Assembly (NCBI RefSeq): GCF_012933655.1
Contig: NZ_JABBJJ010000088.1
Span: 1 to 39,129 of the forward strand
From: Pyxidicoccus fallax
Lineage (GTDB): Bacteria > Myxococcota > Myxococcia > Myxococcales > Myxococcaceae
Reading direction: 5' to 3'
DNA length: 39,129 nt
Shown here: one piece after another, positions 1-8,469 of the stretch
Position numbering within the stretch: the first letter of the stretch is position 1
Layout of the letters: every line of letters starts with the position of its first letter
Program-made: the position numbers and the translations under genes
Notes under the pieces: generated by a model
Database searches by the model: none
Told to the model about the DNA's origin: nothing
The model's input: the letters and a program-made list of their open reading frames with translations, nothing else

Positions 1-76
1 CGGTGGGGCCCGGGGAATCTTCACAGGCGGCCCACAGGGCCGCGCACAGCGCGAGGACGGACAGACGGCGCATCAT
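1..76 (-). CDS. Lipoprotein N-terminus (partial, runs off left edge)
   Basis: Reading leftwards from two adjacent ATG codons (76 and 73), the visible peptide begins MMRRLSVLALCAALWAACED. It has a positively charged start, a hydrophobic stretch and a cysteine preceded by Ala-Ala, which is the layout of a lipoprotein signal peptide. Tryptophan at -3 is not the commonest lipobox residue. Only 25 codons are in the window, so the mature protein is unknown. It is divergent from the FHA gene at 285, so the 208-nt gap between them should hold promoters for both. Confidence 0.55.
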   Translation of the reverse strand, partial: MMRRLSVLALCAALWAACEDSPGPT

Positions 77-284
77 GTTTCCAGGAGCCAGGGTGGCCAT
101 GTCTCGGGGGCCGCCAGCCGAGCGCCGCACGTGCCCCACGACAGCAGGTGGAAGGGGATGTACTACAGCCCTCGGCTCGCGCGCGAGAGGGGGCCGGGAC
201 GGCCTTCCGCTCAATCGTGGACACGAACACACCGCGCCGCGCCTTGCGCCCCCACCGGGGGGTGAGGGAGGTTATTGAGTACTC

Positions 285-821
285 ATGGCTCGCGCTCTGT
301 TGCTCTCGCTCCTCGTGCGTCAGCACATGGCACTCAAGGAGAAGTTCCGTGCCAAGTACCCACACCCGTGGCTGGTGTGGGAGGCCGGGGCATGGAATGT
401 CCCGGAGACGCTCGAGGGAAACGTGGCGGCCACGCGGCTGCCGCTGACGGATTTGAAGGACTGCCTGCCCGCCGGGGACGCCATGTGCTTCGAGCTGGTG
501 GCCCTGGCCGAGCGGGGCCCCATCCGGCTGGGCCGCGCGCCGCAGAACGCCATGGTCATCAACGACGCCACGGTGTCTCGCGAGCAGCTGCTCTTCGCCC
601 CCGCGCCGGACGGCGCGTGGCAGGTGACGCGCATGGCCGGCTCGCGCCCGGTGGCGCTGGAGGGCACGCCCATGGAGCCGGACCAGCCCGCCGTGCTGCG
701 GCCGGGCGTCCAGCTCCATGTGGGCGACGTGCGCCTCACCTACCATGACGCGGAGGGCTTCAACGCCCGCATCGCCCGCATCGCCGAGCAGGTCCTGGCG
801 CAGGCCAGCGCGTCGCGCTGA
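285..821 (+). CDS. FHA-domain protein with degenerate phosphopeptide-binding motif
   Basis: The 178-residue protein has a forkhead-associated (FHA) beta-sandwich core: a GPIRLGR strand, then VINDATVSREQLLF, then a strand ending in GDVRLTYHD. FHA domains bind phosphothreonine peptides and often work with Ser/Thr kinases; one is encoded about 0.8 kb away on the other strand. The first Gly-Arg and the Ser of the SxxH motif are present, but the His is Gln (SREQ) and no NG(T/V) turn is visible, so phosphopeptide binding is doubtful. There is no signal peptide. The start at 285 has a GGGAGG stretch about 13 nt upstream. An internal ATG at 327 (MALKEKF) is the alternative. Confidence 0.75.
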   Translation: MARALLLSLLVRQHMALKEKFRAKYPHPWLVWEAGAWNVPETLEGNVAATRLPLTDLKDCLPAGDAMCFELVALAERGPIRLGRAPQNAMVINDATVSREQLLFAPAPDGAWQVTRMAGSRPVALEGTPMEPDQPAVLRPGVQLHVGDVRLTYHDAEGFNARIARIAEQVLAQASASR

Positions 822-914
822 AGCCGCCGCGCCGGGCCGCCCGTGCGCGGAAGCCCGGCCACGCCGGGATGTTGCCGGGCCGGCGCGCCGCGCCGTGGGA
901 CGGGAAGCTCCCGC

Positions 915-1634
915 CTACCGGGCCGGGCCGAGCGTGCCCAGCGAGGTGGGCCGGGCATCCGGGCCGCTGGTGGCGACGATGACGCCGGTGGTGACGAGCG
1001 CCGCGGCGGCGCCCACGCCGGCCCACACCCACCACTTGCGCGTCCAGGGCGCGGAGACGGAGTTGCCCGCCAGGGCCTGGGGCGCGGGCTGGGTGAGCGC
1101 CTGGGCGGCGCGGGCCTCCAGCGCGCGCTGCTCGGCCTCCAGCTCCGCGCGACGGCGCGCCGCGGCCTCCGCCTCGGCCTTCGCCGCCTCGGCGCGGGCC
1201 CGCTGCACCTGCTTGTCCTGCTCGGCGCGCTCGCGCTCCAGCCGCCGCGCCTCCTGCTCGCGCGCCCGGGCCTCCATCTCCTGCACCAGCTCGCGCACCA
1301 CCTGCGCCTGGGCCGAGTCCGGCATCAGCGCCAGGTAGCGCCGGTAGAAGAAGGCCGCGCGCGGGTATTGGCCGAGCTGCCGGTGGCACTGGGCCATGTT
1401 GAAGAGGAAGCCGGGCAGCGGCTTGAGGCGGTACGCCTCGCTGAAGGACTTGAGCGCCTTGTCGAAGTCGCCCACGTCGTAGGCCAGGTTGCCCTCCGCG
1501 AAGCGCGCGCGCGCCTGCGTCTCCGCGTCCGGCGACGCCTCCGCCCGCCCGGACACGGGGGCCAGGAGCAGCGCCCCCACCACGGCCAGCACCACCCCGC
1601 TACGGCGTGGCGAACGGGTCGATGACCGCATCAC
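915..1634 (-). CDS. TPR and coiled-coil protein with C-terminal membrane anchor
   Basis: The 239-residue protein has an N-terminal signal-like segment (residues about 12-31) and two TPR-like helical pairs (41-105, including GNLAYDVGDFDKALKSFSEA). A long charged Glu/Arg/Ala coiled coil (about 108-178) and one membrane segment (about 200-222) follow. TPR units mediate protein contacts, so this is probably an exported scaffold. Its start overlaps the 3' end of the upstream kinase gene by 35 nt, which implies translational coupling and a shared complex. An ATG one codon in (1631) is equally possible. No enzymatic motif is seen. Confidence 0.8.
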   Translation of the reverse strand: MMRSSTRSPRRSGVVLAVVGALLLAPVSGRAEASPDAETQARARFAEGNLAYDVGDFDKALKSFSEAYRLKPLPGFLFNMAQCHRQLGQYPRAAFFYRRYLALMPDSAQAQVVRELVQEMEARAREQEARRLERERAEQDKQVQRARAEAAKAEAEAAARRRAELEAEQRALEARAAQALTQPAPQALAGNSVSAPWTRKWWVWAGVGAAAALVTTGVIVATSGPDARPTSLGTLGPAR

Positions 1635-3075
1635 GTCCTCCCCCCTTGCGCGCCGCCGGCCGCGTTGAACCGGACACCTGCCGCGGCGCCGTCTGCGCCT
1701 TGGCGAGCGGCACCTCCAGCACCGCGTGCGTGTCCAGCTTCACCACCCGCTCCAGCGGCACATACCCCGCCAGCTCCACCCGCAAGCCGATGGGCTCGAC
1801 CCCACCGGGCAGCTGCCTGATGAGCGGCGTGACGCCCAGCACCTCGCCCGTGTCCGCGCGCAGCACCTGCGCGCCCTCCGGGAACGAGCGCACCGTGAGG
1901 GTGACGGGCCCCCGGGGCGCGGACGGCGCCGCGGGCGCCAGGGCCACCGGCTCCGACGAGGCCGCGGGCGCGCGCTCCGGGCGCAGGCCGGCCCAGGCGA
2001 GCACGCCGGCCACCAGCGCCAGCGCCGCACCGCCCGCCGCCAGCGCCACGCGCGGGCGCCACGGCAGCGGCACCAGCATCCGCTTCGTGGGCCGCTCCGA
2101 CAGGTCCACCACCGGGGCGGGCGCCTCCGGCACGCTGACGGGCGCGGGCAACAGCAACAACGCCGTCGTCACCTCCGCCAGCGACTGCGGCCGCGCCTCC
2201 GGCTCCTTCGCCAGGCAGCGCATGACCAGCGCATTCAGCTGCGGCGGCAGCGGCTCGCCCGAGGGAAGGAAGGGCGGCAGCGGCGGCGGCGGCTGGGTGA
2301 TGATCTGCACCACGAGCTGCCCGAAGGCCGGGGCCTGGAAGGGCGGCCGTCCGGAGAGCAGCTCATACAGCATGTTGCCCACCGCGTAGATGTCCGCGCG
2401 GGCGTCCACCGGCAGCCCCGCGGCCTGCTCCGGGGCCATGTACGCGGGCGTGCCGATGATGGTGCCGTCCATCGTCCCCGTCGTATTGCCCTCGGACGTG
2501 AGCAGCTTCGCCACGCCGAAGTCGAGCACCTTCACGAAGTCCGGCTGGCCGGCGCGGTGGATGATGAAGAGGTTGTCCGGCTTGACGTCCCGGTGCACCA
2601 CGCCCACCTGGTGCGCCGCCCCCAGCGCCGCGCACACCTGCACGGCGATGCGCTGGATGCGCGCCAGCGTCAGCTTCTCCTCCTGCGCCAGCGACGCGAG
2701 GCTCTGCCCCCGCAGCAGCTCCATGACGCAGTAGACGTGGCCGCCCTCGCCCTCGTCCACGAAGTCGAAGATTTCGACGATGTGCTCGTGGTTGATTTGA
2801 TTGACGGTGCGCGCCTCCTGGAAGAAGCGCTGCACGAAGCCGCTGTCGCGCGCGTGCTCGGGCTTGAGCACCTTGAGCGCCACCTGGCGTCCCAGCCGCG
2901 CGTGGCGCGCCTGGAACACCTTGCCCATGGACCCCTCTCCGAGGAGCCGCTCGAGCTGGTAGTTCCCCAGCGTGGTGCCCACCCGCAGCTCCACGTCGGC
3001 ACGCTGGACTACGCCACCCACGGCGCCTCCCGTGGTGGACAGCACCGTCTGTGCGAAGAGGTCATCGGAGCCCAT
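1600..3075 (-). CDS. Membrane Ser/Thr protein kinase with C-terminal PEGA domain
   Basis: A 491-residue Hanks-type kinase. The glycine loop GEGSMGKV lies at 46-53, the catalytic lysine is K68 (VALK), the catalytic loop HRDVKPDN lies at 161-168, DFG at 185-187, and GTPAYMAPEQ marks the activation segment. All catalytic residues are present. A proline-rich linker leads to one membrane segment (about 343-364) and a PEGA domain (about 391-458, with SFPEGAQV), which in this topology is outside the cytoplasmic membrane. PEGA domains are linked to surface layers or carbohydrate. The kinase would transmit an envelope cue inward. It overlaps the TPR gene downstream. The ATG at 3075 has no strong Shine-Dalgarno sequence. 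Confidence 0.93.
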   Translation of the reverse strand: MGSDDLFAQTVLSTTGGAVGGVVQRADVELRVGTTLGNYQLERLLGEGSMGKVFQARHARLGRQVALKVLKPEHARDSGFVQRFFQEARTVNQINHEHIVEIFDFVDEGEGGHVYCVMELLRGQSLASLAQEEKLTLARIQRIAVQVCAALGAAHQVGVVHRDVKPDNLFIIHRAGQPDFVKVLDFGVAKLLTSEGNTTGTMDGTIIGTPAYMAPEQAAGLPVDARADIYAVGNMLYELLSGRPPFQAPAFGQLVVQIITQPPPPLPPFLPSGEPLPPQLNALVMRCLAKEPEARPQSLAEVTTALLLLPAPVSVPEAPAPVVDLSERPTKRMLVPLPWRPRVALAAGGAALALVAGVLAWAGLRPERAPAASSEPVALAPAAPSAPRGPVTLTVRSFPEGAQVLRADTGEVLGVTPLIRQLPGGVEPIGLRVELAGYVPLERVVKLDTHAVLEVPLAKAQTAPRQVSGSTRPAARKGGGRDAVIDPFATP

Positions 3076-3402
3076 GATGGGAAGAAATTTCCACGATCGG
3101 TTCCGACGGCAACCCTCTCATGCGTCTCTGTCTTCCCAGGGACGACGCGCTTGTCGGGCTGTGAGAATTCGCGAGCCCACCGGGTGGAAACTTCCACCCG
3201 GCCGCGCTCCCGGAGACAGTCCTCCCACCCGGCGGGGCCGTTCTCCAGTGGCCATGCCAGGGCCCCTCCCCTCCACCGGCGACTGACGACTTCCTGACGG
3301 TGGCGGGAGGGACTCACGACTGATGGGCTCAACGGGAGACGGGGTGGGAGAAGGGGCGCGCGGCGGCGACCTCCGGAGAGGACTCCACCGCGCGCCGGGC
3401 GA
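3076..3402. other. Intergenic gap upstream of the kinase gene
   Basis: The 327 nt separate the repeat lipoprotein (ends 3403, minus) from the PEGA kinase (starts 3075, minus). No convincing reading frame is present. It holds a 22-bp near-perfect palindrome at 3180-3201, listed separately. Base composition drops locally around 3085-3170. The gap is long enough to give the kinase-TPR pair its own promoter, so the four minus-strand genes need not be one transcript. Confidence 0.5.
3180..3201. promoter_or_regulatory. 22-bp palindrome, possible operator
   Basis: Two perfect 10-nt arms (CCGGGTGGAA at 3180-3189 and its reverse complement at 3192-3201) flank a 2-nt centre. The tiny loop makes an RNA hairpin unlikely and fits a binding site for a dimeric protein. 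It lies about 105 nt upstream of the kinase start codon. Which factor binds is unknown. Confidence 0.4.
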
Positions 3403-4623
3403 TCACGGCGCCACGCACGCGCCGGTGCCGTTGCACGCTCCCGCCACCCGCTGGCCGTCCACCAGGCGGGAGCAGGCGGTGCCGCGCGAGCAGTCCTGCA
3501 GGTCCCCGCAGTCGACGGCGCTGTCGCCGTCGTTGTCGAGGCCGTCGTTGCAGGTCGTCTCGCGCCGGGTCGGGAGGGTGCCGGGGTCCATCTTCGAGGC
3601 CACCGGGCCCCCGCCGGGGACGCTGGCGCCGCAGACGCAGCCCATGCCGCACGACTCACCGATGCAGACCGGGTCCGTGCAGTCGGCCCCGCCGACGCCG
3701 TCGTTGTCGATGCCGTCGTCGCACGTGCCCTCGACGCAGCCGGTGCGCGCGCCCGAGGTCTTGCAGACGCGGCCCGGAGCGCACGTCTCCTGGAGGCAGT
3801 CGGGGTCCTGGCAGTCCGTGCCGCCGTTGCCGTCATTGTCGATGCCGTCGTCGCAGATGGTCTCCTTCGCCACGCCCGACAGGCACGTGCAGCCCGCGCC
3901 GCACGACTGGTTGTCGCAGTCGCGGTCGGCGCAGTCACGCGGGCCGTCGCCGTCCTCGTCGAGGCCACCACTGCACACCGTCTCGACCCGGCGGCCGCCA
4001 CGGCACACGCAGCCCGTGCCGCACGACTGGTTCTCGCAGTCCTCGCGGTCCAGACAGTCCTGGGGCCCGTCGCCCTCGTCGTCGATGCCGTCGCCGCAGT
4101 TCAGCTCGGTGCGCCGCACGCACGTGCCATTCACGCAGTTCTGCAGGAAGGTGCAGACCACGCCGCAGCGGCCGCAGTTCTTGTTGTCCGTCTGGAAGTT
4201 GAAGTCCTCGTCCGCCTGGCCGTCGCAGTCCTCGTCCTGCCCGTTGCACACCTCGGTGCCGGGCAGCACCTGGTTGAGGCAGAGGACGGTGCCGCTGCGG
4301 CTGCACGCGGGCTGGCCGCTCTTGCAGGGACCCACGTCGCGGGTGCCCTCGGGGCCCGTGTAGCAGGAGCCCTCCTGCTCATCGACGGCGCCGTCGCAGT
4401 CGTCGTCCACGCCGTTGCACAGCTCGTCCGGGTCCGGCAGGCAGCAGTACTTCGGCCCGTTGTCGGGCAGCGCCGTGCACTTGTAGCTGTCGCCGCCACA
4501 GTCCGCGTCCGCCTCGCAGGTGTAGGGCACGTCGTTGGGGAAATCCACCTTGCAGCCCGCCGCGCCGGACAGCAGCAGCAGGGCGCAGAGCGCTCGCAGA
4601 CAGGGATTCACGAAGGTCCTCAT
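3403..4623 (-). CDS. Cys/Asp repeat lipoprotein (MopE/thrombospondin-3-like metal-binding repeats)
   Basis: The 406-residue precursor has a lipoprotein signal ending LLLLSGAAGC, with the lipidated cysteine at residue 24. Two MopE-type units follow (CNGVDDDCDGAVDE and CNGQDEDCDGQADE). Then come five units of the form C(N/D/S)xGxDxDGxxxxDCxDxxC. Such Asp-rich, disulfide-bonded repeats bind calcium or copper in surface proteins. I chose the start at 4623 because the frame stays open upstream to 4737, but only this ATG gives a signal peptide and it sits 5 nt after the stop of the upstream gene. It is co-transcribed with the PEGA protein. The ligand cannot be told from sequence. Confidence 0.85.
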   Translation of the reverse strand: MRTFVNPCLRALCALLLLSGAAGCKVDFPNDVPYTCEADADCGGDSYKCTALPDNGPKYCCLPDPDELCNGVDDDCDGAVDEQEGSCYTGPEGTRDVGPCKSGQPACSRSGTVLCLNQVLPGTEVCNGQDEDCDGQADEDFNFQTDNKNCGRCGVVCTFLQNCVNGTCVRRTELNCGDGIDDEGDGPQDCLDREDCENQSCGTGCVCRGGRRVETVCSGGLDEDGDGPRDCADRDCDNQSCGAGCTCLSGVAKETICDDGIDNDGNGGTDCQDPDCLQETCAPGRVCKTSGARTGCVEGTCDDGIDNDGVGGADCTDPVCIGESCGMGCVCGASVPGGGPVASKMDPGTLPTRRETTCNDGLDNDGDSAVDCGDLQDCSRGTACSRLVDGQRVAGACNGTGACVAP

Positions 4624-4628
4624 GGTTC

Positions 4629-5825
4629 TCAGAAGCTCCCGCCGACGACGAGTTGGAGCGCCGTGGAGGCGCCGCCGGTGCCGCCCGGCTGCACGGAGGT
4701 CTTGGGCTCGCTGCGCGTGGGCACCACCACCAGCCACGCCACGCTGCCCGCCGTCACCACGCCACCCCCGACGATGAGGGCCGTGGCGAGGTTCGCCTGC
4801 GACTGCGCGTCCAGCCGCTCCTTGCGCGTCAAATCGTAGATGCCGTCGCCGTTCGCGTCGCCGCCGCGCTTCTCCACGTCCTTGGCCCCCATCCCCACCA
4901 CCACGCCCACGGCCACCGCGGCCAGGCCCGCCACCGCGGTGTAGAGCGCCGGGCGCTTGAAGATGGACGGCCCACCGGCGCCGCGCTTGGACAGGCCCCC
5001 CACCGCCTCGTCACCGGGGCCCTCCGGCGCCGGACCGGAAATCTCCAGCCGCACCTCCAGCGACTCCGTCTGACCGGGCTTGAGGTTCAGGGTGCGCGTG
5101 AAGGTGCTGTACTCGTCCGCGGACACCTCCAGCTGCGAGGTGCCCGGAGACAGACGCGCCTCCACGCTGCCCACGCCGAGGATGCGCTCGCCCACCTTCA
5201 CCACCGCCTGCGGCACGTTGACCTCCACCTTCAGCAGGGCGCGCGGCCGGGCCAGGGCCATCACCCGGCTGGCCAGCTTCGCCTCGGCCTCCTTCAGGAA
5301 GGCGGCGTCGCGCGGGTTGCGCCCCGTCACCACGTCCTCCACCACCACGCGGCGGTCCCGGTCATACGTCCACAGCCGCAGCGTCCAGCCCGCGTCCTCC
5401 AGCGACAGGCGCGCGGAGGTGAGCAGGTCCGCGTCCAGCGCGTCCGCCGGCTCCGAAAGGCACGCCACCTCCGAGCAGCGCGTGGCCGCGGCGTAGCCCT
5501 GGGCCAGCCGCTCGCGCGTCTCCTGGATGTTGCTGCCCCAGGCCACCATGCCGGAGGACATGGCGCCGCGCGCCAGCGCCCGGAACCAGTTGGAGGACTG
5601 CTGCGCGCCGGCGCGCTCGGGCGTGTCCAGCCCCAGGAGCACGAAGCGCGGCTTCAGGTCGGTGGAGTCATTGTCTCGCAGGTCGAGCCCGACTCCGGGG
5701 CTCTCCTCCTGCGCGGGGGTATCCGTACTGAGGTCCAGGCCCAGGCCGCCTTCCTGGGCCCACGCGGGGTGGACCCACAGCGCGAGCGCCAGCAGGACAA
5801 TGGGGGGAGCGGGGGGAATACGCAT
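4629..5825 (-). CDS. Exported PEGA-domain membrane protein
   Basis: The 398-residue protein starts with a signal peptide (1-23, ending AWA). A low-complexity acidic stretch and an alpha/beta region (about 60-190) of no family I recognise follow. A PEGA-like beta domain lies at about 197-262. Two hydrophobic segments (about 293-313 and 346-370) flank an Asp-rich loop (DANGDGIYD, about 323-331) that resembles a calcium-binding loop. It is the first gene of a pair with the Cys/Asp repeat lipoprotein, 5 nt apart, so both probably act in the envelope. Divergent from the gene at 6022. Confidence 0.75.
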   Translation of the reverse strand: MRIPPAPPIVLLALALWVHPAWAQEGGLGLDLSTDTPAQEESPGVGLDLRDNDSTDLKPRFVLLGLDTPERAGAQQSSNWFRALARGAMSSGMVAWGSNIQETRERLAQGYAAATRCSEVACLSEPADALDADLLTSARLSLEDAGWTLRLWTYDRDRRVVVEDVVTGRNPRDAAFLKEAEAKLASRVMALARPRALLKVEVNVPQAVVKVGERILGVGSVEARLSPGTSQLEVSADEYSTFTRTLNLKPGQTESLEVRLEISGPAPEGPGDEAVGGLSKRGAGGPSIFKRPALYTAVAGLAAVAVGVVVGMGAKDVEKRGGDANGDGIYDLTRKERLDAQSQANLATALIVGGGVVTAGSVAWLVVVPTRSEPKTSVQPGGTGGASTALQLVVGGSF

Positions 5826-6005
5826 GACCCCATTTCTACTCCGCCGCTTTCCACAACGGAACGATGCTCGCCCGTCCGCCCTTCACGTCCAGCCGATTAT
5901 TCCCGTCAAGCGGGTACGACATGGCCGCCTGCCCTGCGCGCGGCGGGGGCGTGGCTCGGTCCCGGAAGCTTGCCGGGGACCGGGCCGGTCCTCATTTCCC
6001 TTCCT

Positions 6006-6012
6006 AAAGGAG
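6006..6012 (+). promoter_or_regulatory. Ribosome-binding site deciding the start at 6022
   Basis: AAAGGAG ends directly before an ATG at 6013, too close to serve it, but lies 9 nt before the in-frame ATG at 6022. This favours 6022 as the true start. Confidence 0.6.
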
Positions 6013-6021
6013 ATGAACGAC

Positions 6022-6462
6022 ATGGCGGATGGAACGCTCTGGATTCTGGTGGGGAACGCGAGCCGTGCGCGCCTCTTCGCGACCGACGCGAAGGCGGAAG
6101 GGGACTGGCTGTTGGTGGAGGAGTTCCAGCACGACGAGAGCCGGGCCAAGGCCTTCGCGCTGCTCAACCAGCCGGACAACCCCAACGCGGGCACGCTCCA
6201 TGGCCCGCCCGTGGAGAACGAACCCAATGGCCGCAAGGAACTGGAACACGACCGCTTCGCCCGCGAACTGTCCGAGTTCCTCGACAAGGGGCATGATCGC
6301 CACGCGTTCGACAAGCTCGTGATCGCCGCTCCTCCGGAATTCCTCGGCAGGTTGAGGCGGGTCCTCAGCACCCGGGTGAAGCAGCGGGTCCTTTTGGACG
6401 TCGACGCGGACTACTCGAACCTGCCGGCGAGGGAGCTACCGAACCGCGTGCCCGTCCTCTGA
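6022..6462 (+). CDS. Host-attachment (baeRF/eRF1-like fold) family protein
   Basis: The 146-residue protein matches the family annotated as protein required for attachment to host cells. WILVGNASRARLF at the N-terminus is followed by a variable middle, then ERFARELSEFL-like helices (DRFARELSEFLDKG), the strand LVIAAPPEFLGRLR, and a C-terminal D-(F/Y)-SNLPARELPNRV motif. The family name comes from plant-associated bacteria. The fold is related to release-factor middle domains, and the molecular role is not established. No signal peptide is present, so it is cytoplasmic. The start is set by the AAAGGAG at 6006. Confidence 0.8.
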   Translation: MADGTLWILVGNASRARLFATDAKAEGDWLLVEEFQHDESRAKAFALLNQPDNPNAGTLHGPPVENEPNGRKELEHDRFARELSEFLDKGHDRHAFDKLVIAAPPEFLGRLRRVLSTRVKQRVLLDVDADYSNLPARELPNRVPVL

Positions 6463-6527
6463 GCAGGCAGGCGCGAGGGGTGCCCTGGAAGGCTGGGGCT
6501 CTGGTATACGCGAGGGGCCACCGACTC

Positions 6528-6543
6528 GGCGGGGCCCCCCGCC
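6528..6543. promoter_or_regulatory. GC-rich hairpin before the chemoreceptor gene
   Basis: GGCGGGG (6528-6534) and CCCCGCC (6537-6543) are perfect complements with a 2-nt centre. Outer CTC/GAG pairs extend the stem across a short bulge. It lies 18 nt before the ATG at 6562 and 65 nt after the preceding stop. There is no T-tract. It could be a terminator remnant, or a leader structure near the start codon. Confidence 0.35.
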
Positions 6544-6561
6544 CTCCGAGCCCTGAGAGAC

Positions 6562-8457
6562 ATGCACCTTCCCCTCATCGGCTCCCTCACGCTGCGCGGG
6601 CGTCTGACCCTGTACGTCACCCTTCTCTGCGTCATCCCCCTGCTGGCGCTCAACGTGCTCCAGACGCGCGGCGCGCGCCGCATGGTGGAGGAGCAGATAC
6701 GCGCGTCGCTGCTGCGGGAAGCCGAGGGCGTGAAGGACCTCATGGAGGCCACGCTCGCCGAGCGCGAGGCGAGCCTGCGCAGCTGGGCGGAGGACGTCGT
6801 GGTGCGCTCCGCGCTGCGCACGGGCAACACCCAGCCGGCGGACGCGCTGCTGGCGCTCCTGCAGCGCCGCTACCTCACCCTCAACGGCATCGTCCTCTTC
6901 AACGACGAGGGCCACGCGATTTCCGCCAGCACCCCGGCGCTGCGCGACGCGTACGCGGGCATGCACGACGTGCGGGAGACGGCGTGGTTCCGCGAGGCCC
7001 AGCAGGGCCGCACCACCGGCGAGGGCGTCACCGCCGAGGACCCCGTCTTCGGCGTGCGCGTGCTGTCCCTGGCGGTGCCGGTGGTGGACCCGGCCACGGA
7101 CACGCGCCTGGGCGTGCTGCTGGCCGCCTTCGACTGGGCGCAGGTGGACGGGCTGGTGCAGCCCGCGCTGGCCCGCGCCCGCCAGCGCTCGCTGGACAGC
7201 TTCGCCCTCGCGCTGCGGCGCGCGGACGGCGCGGTGCTCTTCGACACCCGCGGGAAGGACGCCGGCGGTGACGGGGAGCTGCTGGCGGTGGAGGCCGTCA
7301 ACGGCACGGCCGTGAAGGACGTGGGGGACGGCTGGCGCTTCGTGGCGCTGGTGGACCCGGACGAAGCCTACGCCCCGGTGGACGGCCTGCGCACCGTGGC
7401 CATGCTGATGGCCCTGGGCTTCGGGGTGCTGGCGGTGGCCGGCGCGTGGCTGTTGGCGCGCGGCATCACCCGCCCCGTGCTGGCCCTGCGCGCGGCGGTG
7501 ACGCGCATCGTCCGCGAGGGCGACCTCACCCGCGACATCGACGTGAAGGCCGGCGACGACGAGGTGGGCGAGCTGGCCGGGGCCTTCGGCCAGCTCGTGA
7601 AGCAGCTGCGCGAGTCGGTGCGCAGCATGCAGAGCGGCACCCGCGTGCTCAGCGAGACGGTGGCGGAATTGCAGCGCGCCTCCGAGCAGCAGGAGCGCAA
7701 CGTGGCCCGCCAGGCCACCGCCCTGCAGGAGACGCAGGTGACGGCGCAGGAAATCAAGCAGACGTCGCTCCTGGCCTCGGAGAAGGCCGAGGACGTGCTC
7801 GGCCGCGCCTCGCGCGCCGAGGAGGTGGGCCGCGAGGGCGAGGAGGACATCCGCGACAGCCTCGGCGGCTTCCAGTCCCTGCTGGAGCAGTCCAAGCAGA
7901 TGACCGAGCGCATCTCCCAGCTCAACGAGCGCACGCGTCAGATTGGCGGCATCACCGGCACGGTGAAGGACCTGGCGGACCAGTCCAACATGCTGGCCCT
8001 CAACGCGGCCATCGAAGCGGCGCGCTCGGGCGAGCACGGCAAGGGCTTTGGCGTGGTGGCGCGCGAGATCCGCAACCTCGCGGACCAGTCCATCCAGGCC
8101 ACCGAGCGGGTGCGCGACATCCTCAATGATCTGGGCGGCTCCATCCTCTCCACCGCGAAGATGACGGAGGCGGGCCACGCGCGCGTGGAGGCGGGCGTGG
8201 AGCAGGTGCGCAGCAGCGGCGAGCGGCTGAAGGAGCTGGCCACCATCATCCAGGACAACGCGGCGGCGGTGAGGCAGATTGCCGGCGCGGTGAGCCAGCA
8301 GAACGCGGGCATCGCGCAAATCTTCACAGCGGTGACGGACCTGTCGTCCATGATGAGCGACACCCAGCAGAGTCTGGCGGCCACCACCCGGGCGGCGAAG
8401 CTGCTGCAGGAGGTGTCCGGGCAGATGCAGGACGTGGCTCGCGCCTACCGCACCTGA
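6562..8457 (+). CDS. Methyl-accepting chemotaxis protein (transmembrane)
   Basis: A 631-residue chemoreceptor. TM1 lies at about 15-34, a periplasmic Cache-type sensor (two PAS-like subdomains) at about 35-275, TM2 at about 278-298 and HAMP at about 298-350 ([30 protein letters not shown]). A long coiled signalling domain has its tip at [19 protein letters not shown] (about 473-491), the site that contacts CheA/CheW. The ligand is unknown. No che genes are in the window. In myxobacteria such receptors can feed motility, development or exopolysaccharide control. It is followed 12 nt later by the HAD gene, so the receptor heads a small operon. Confidence 0.95.
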   Translation: MHLPLIGSLTLRGRLTLYVTLLCVIPLLALNVLQTRGARRMVEEQIRASLLREAEGVKDLMEATLAEREASLRSWAEDVVVRSALRTGNTQPADALLALLQRRYLTLNGIVLFNDEGHAISASTPALRDAYAGMHDVRETAWFREAQQGRTTGEGVTAEDPVFGVRVLSLAVPVVDPATDTRLGVLLAAFDWAQVDGLVQPALARARQRSLDSFALALRRADGAVLFDTRGKDAGGDGELLAVEAVNGTAVKDVGDGWRFVALVDPDEAYAPVDGLRTVAMLMALGFGVLAVAGAWLLARGITRPVLALRAAVTRIVREGDLTRDIDVKAGDDEVGELAGAFGQLVKQLRESVRSMQSGTRVLSETVAELQRASEQQERNVARQATALQETQVTAQEIKQTSLLASEKAEDVLGRASRAEEVGREGEEDIRDSLGGFQSLLEQSKQMTERISQLNERTRQIGGITGTVKDLADQSNMLALNAAIEAARSGEHGKGFGVVAREIRNLADQSIQATERVRDILNDLGGSILSTAKMTEAGHARVEAGVEQVRSSGERLKELATIIQDNAAAVRQIAGAVSQQNAGIAQIFTAVTDLSSMMSDTQQSLAATTRAAKLLQEVSGQMQDVARAYRT

Positions 8458-8469
8458 CAAGGAGGACGC

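Noticed and set aside
822..914. Short GC hairpins between the convergent FHA and TPR genes (853-880, 901-913)
   Set aside because: Stems of 5-7 bp with no T-tract are expected by chance at this base composition.
5957..5982. Imperfect hairpin in the leader of the host-attachment gene
   Set aside because: It has a bulge and overlapping alternative pairings, so it is not distinct enough to call.
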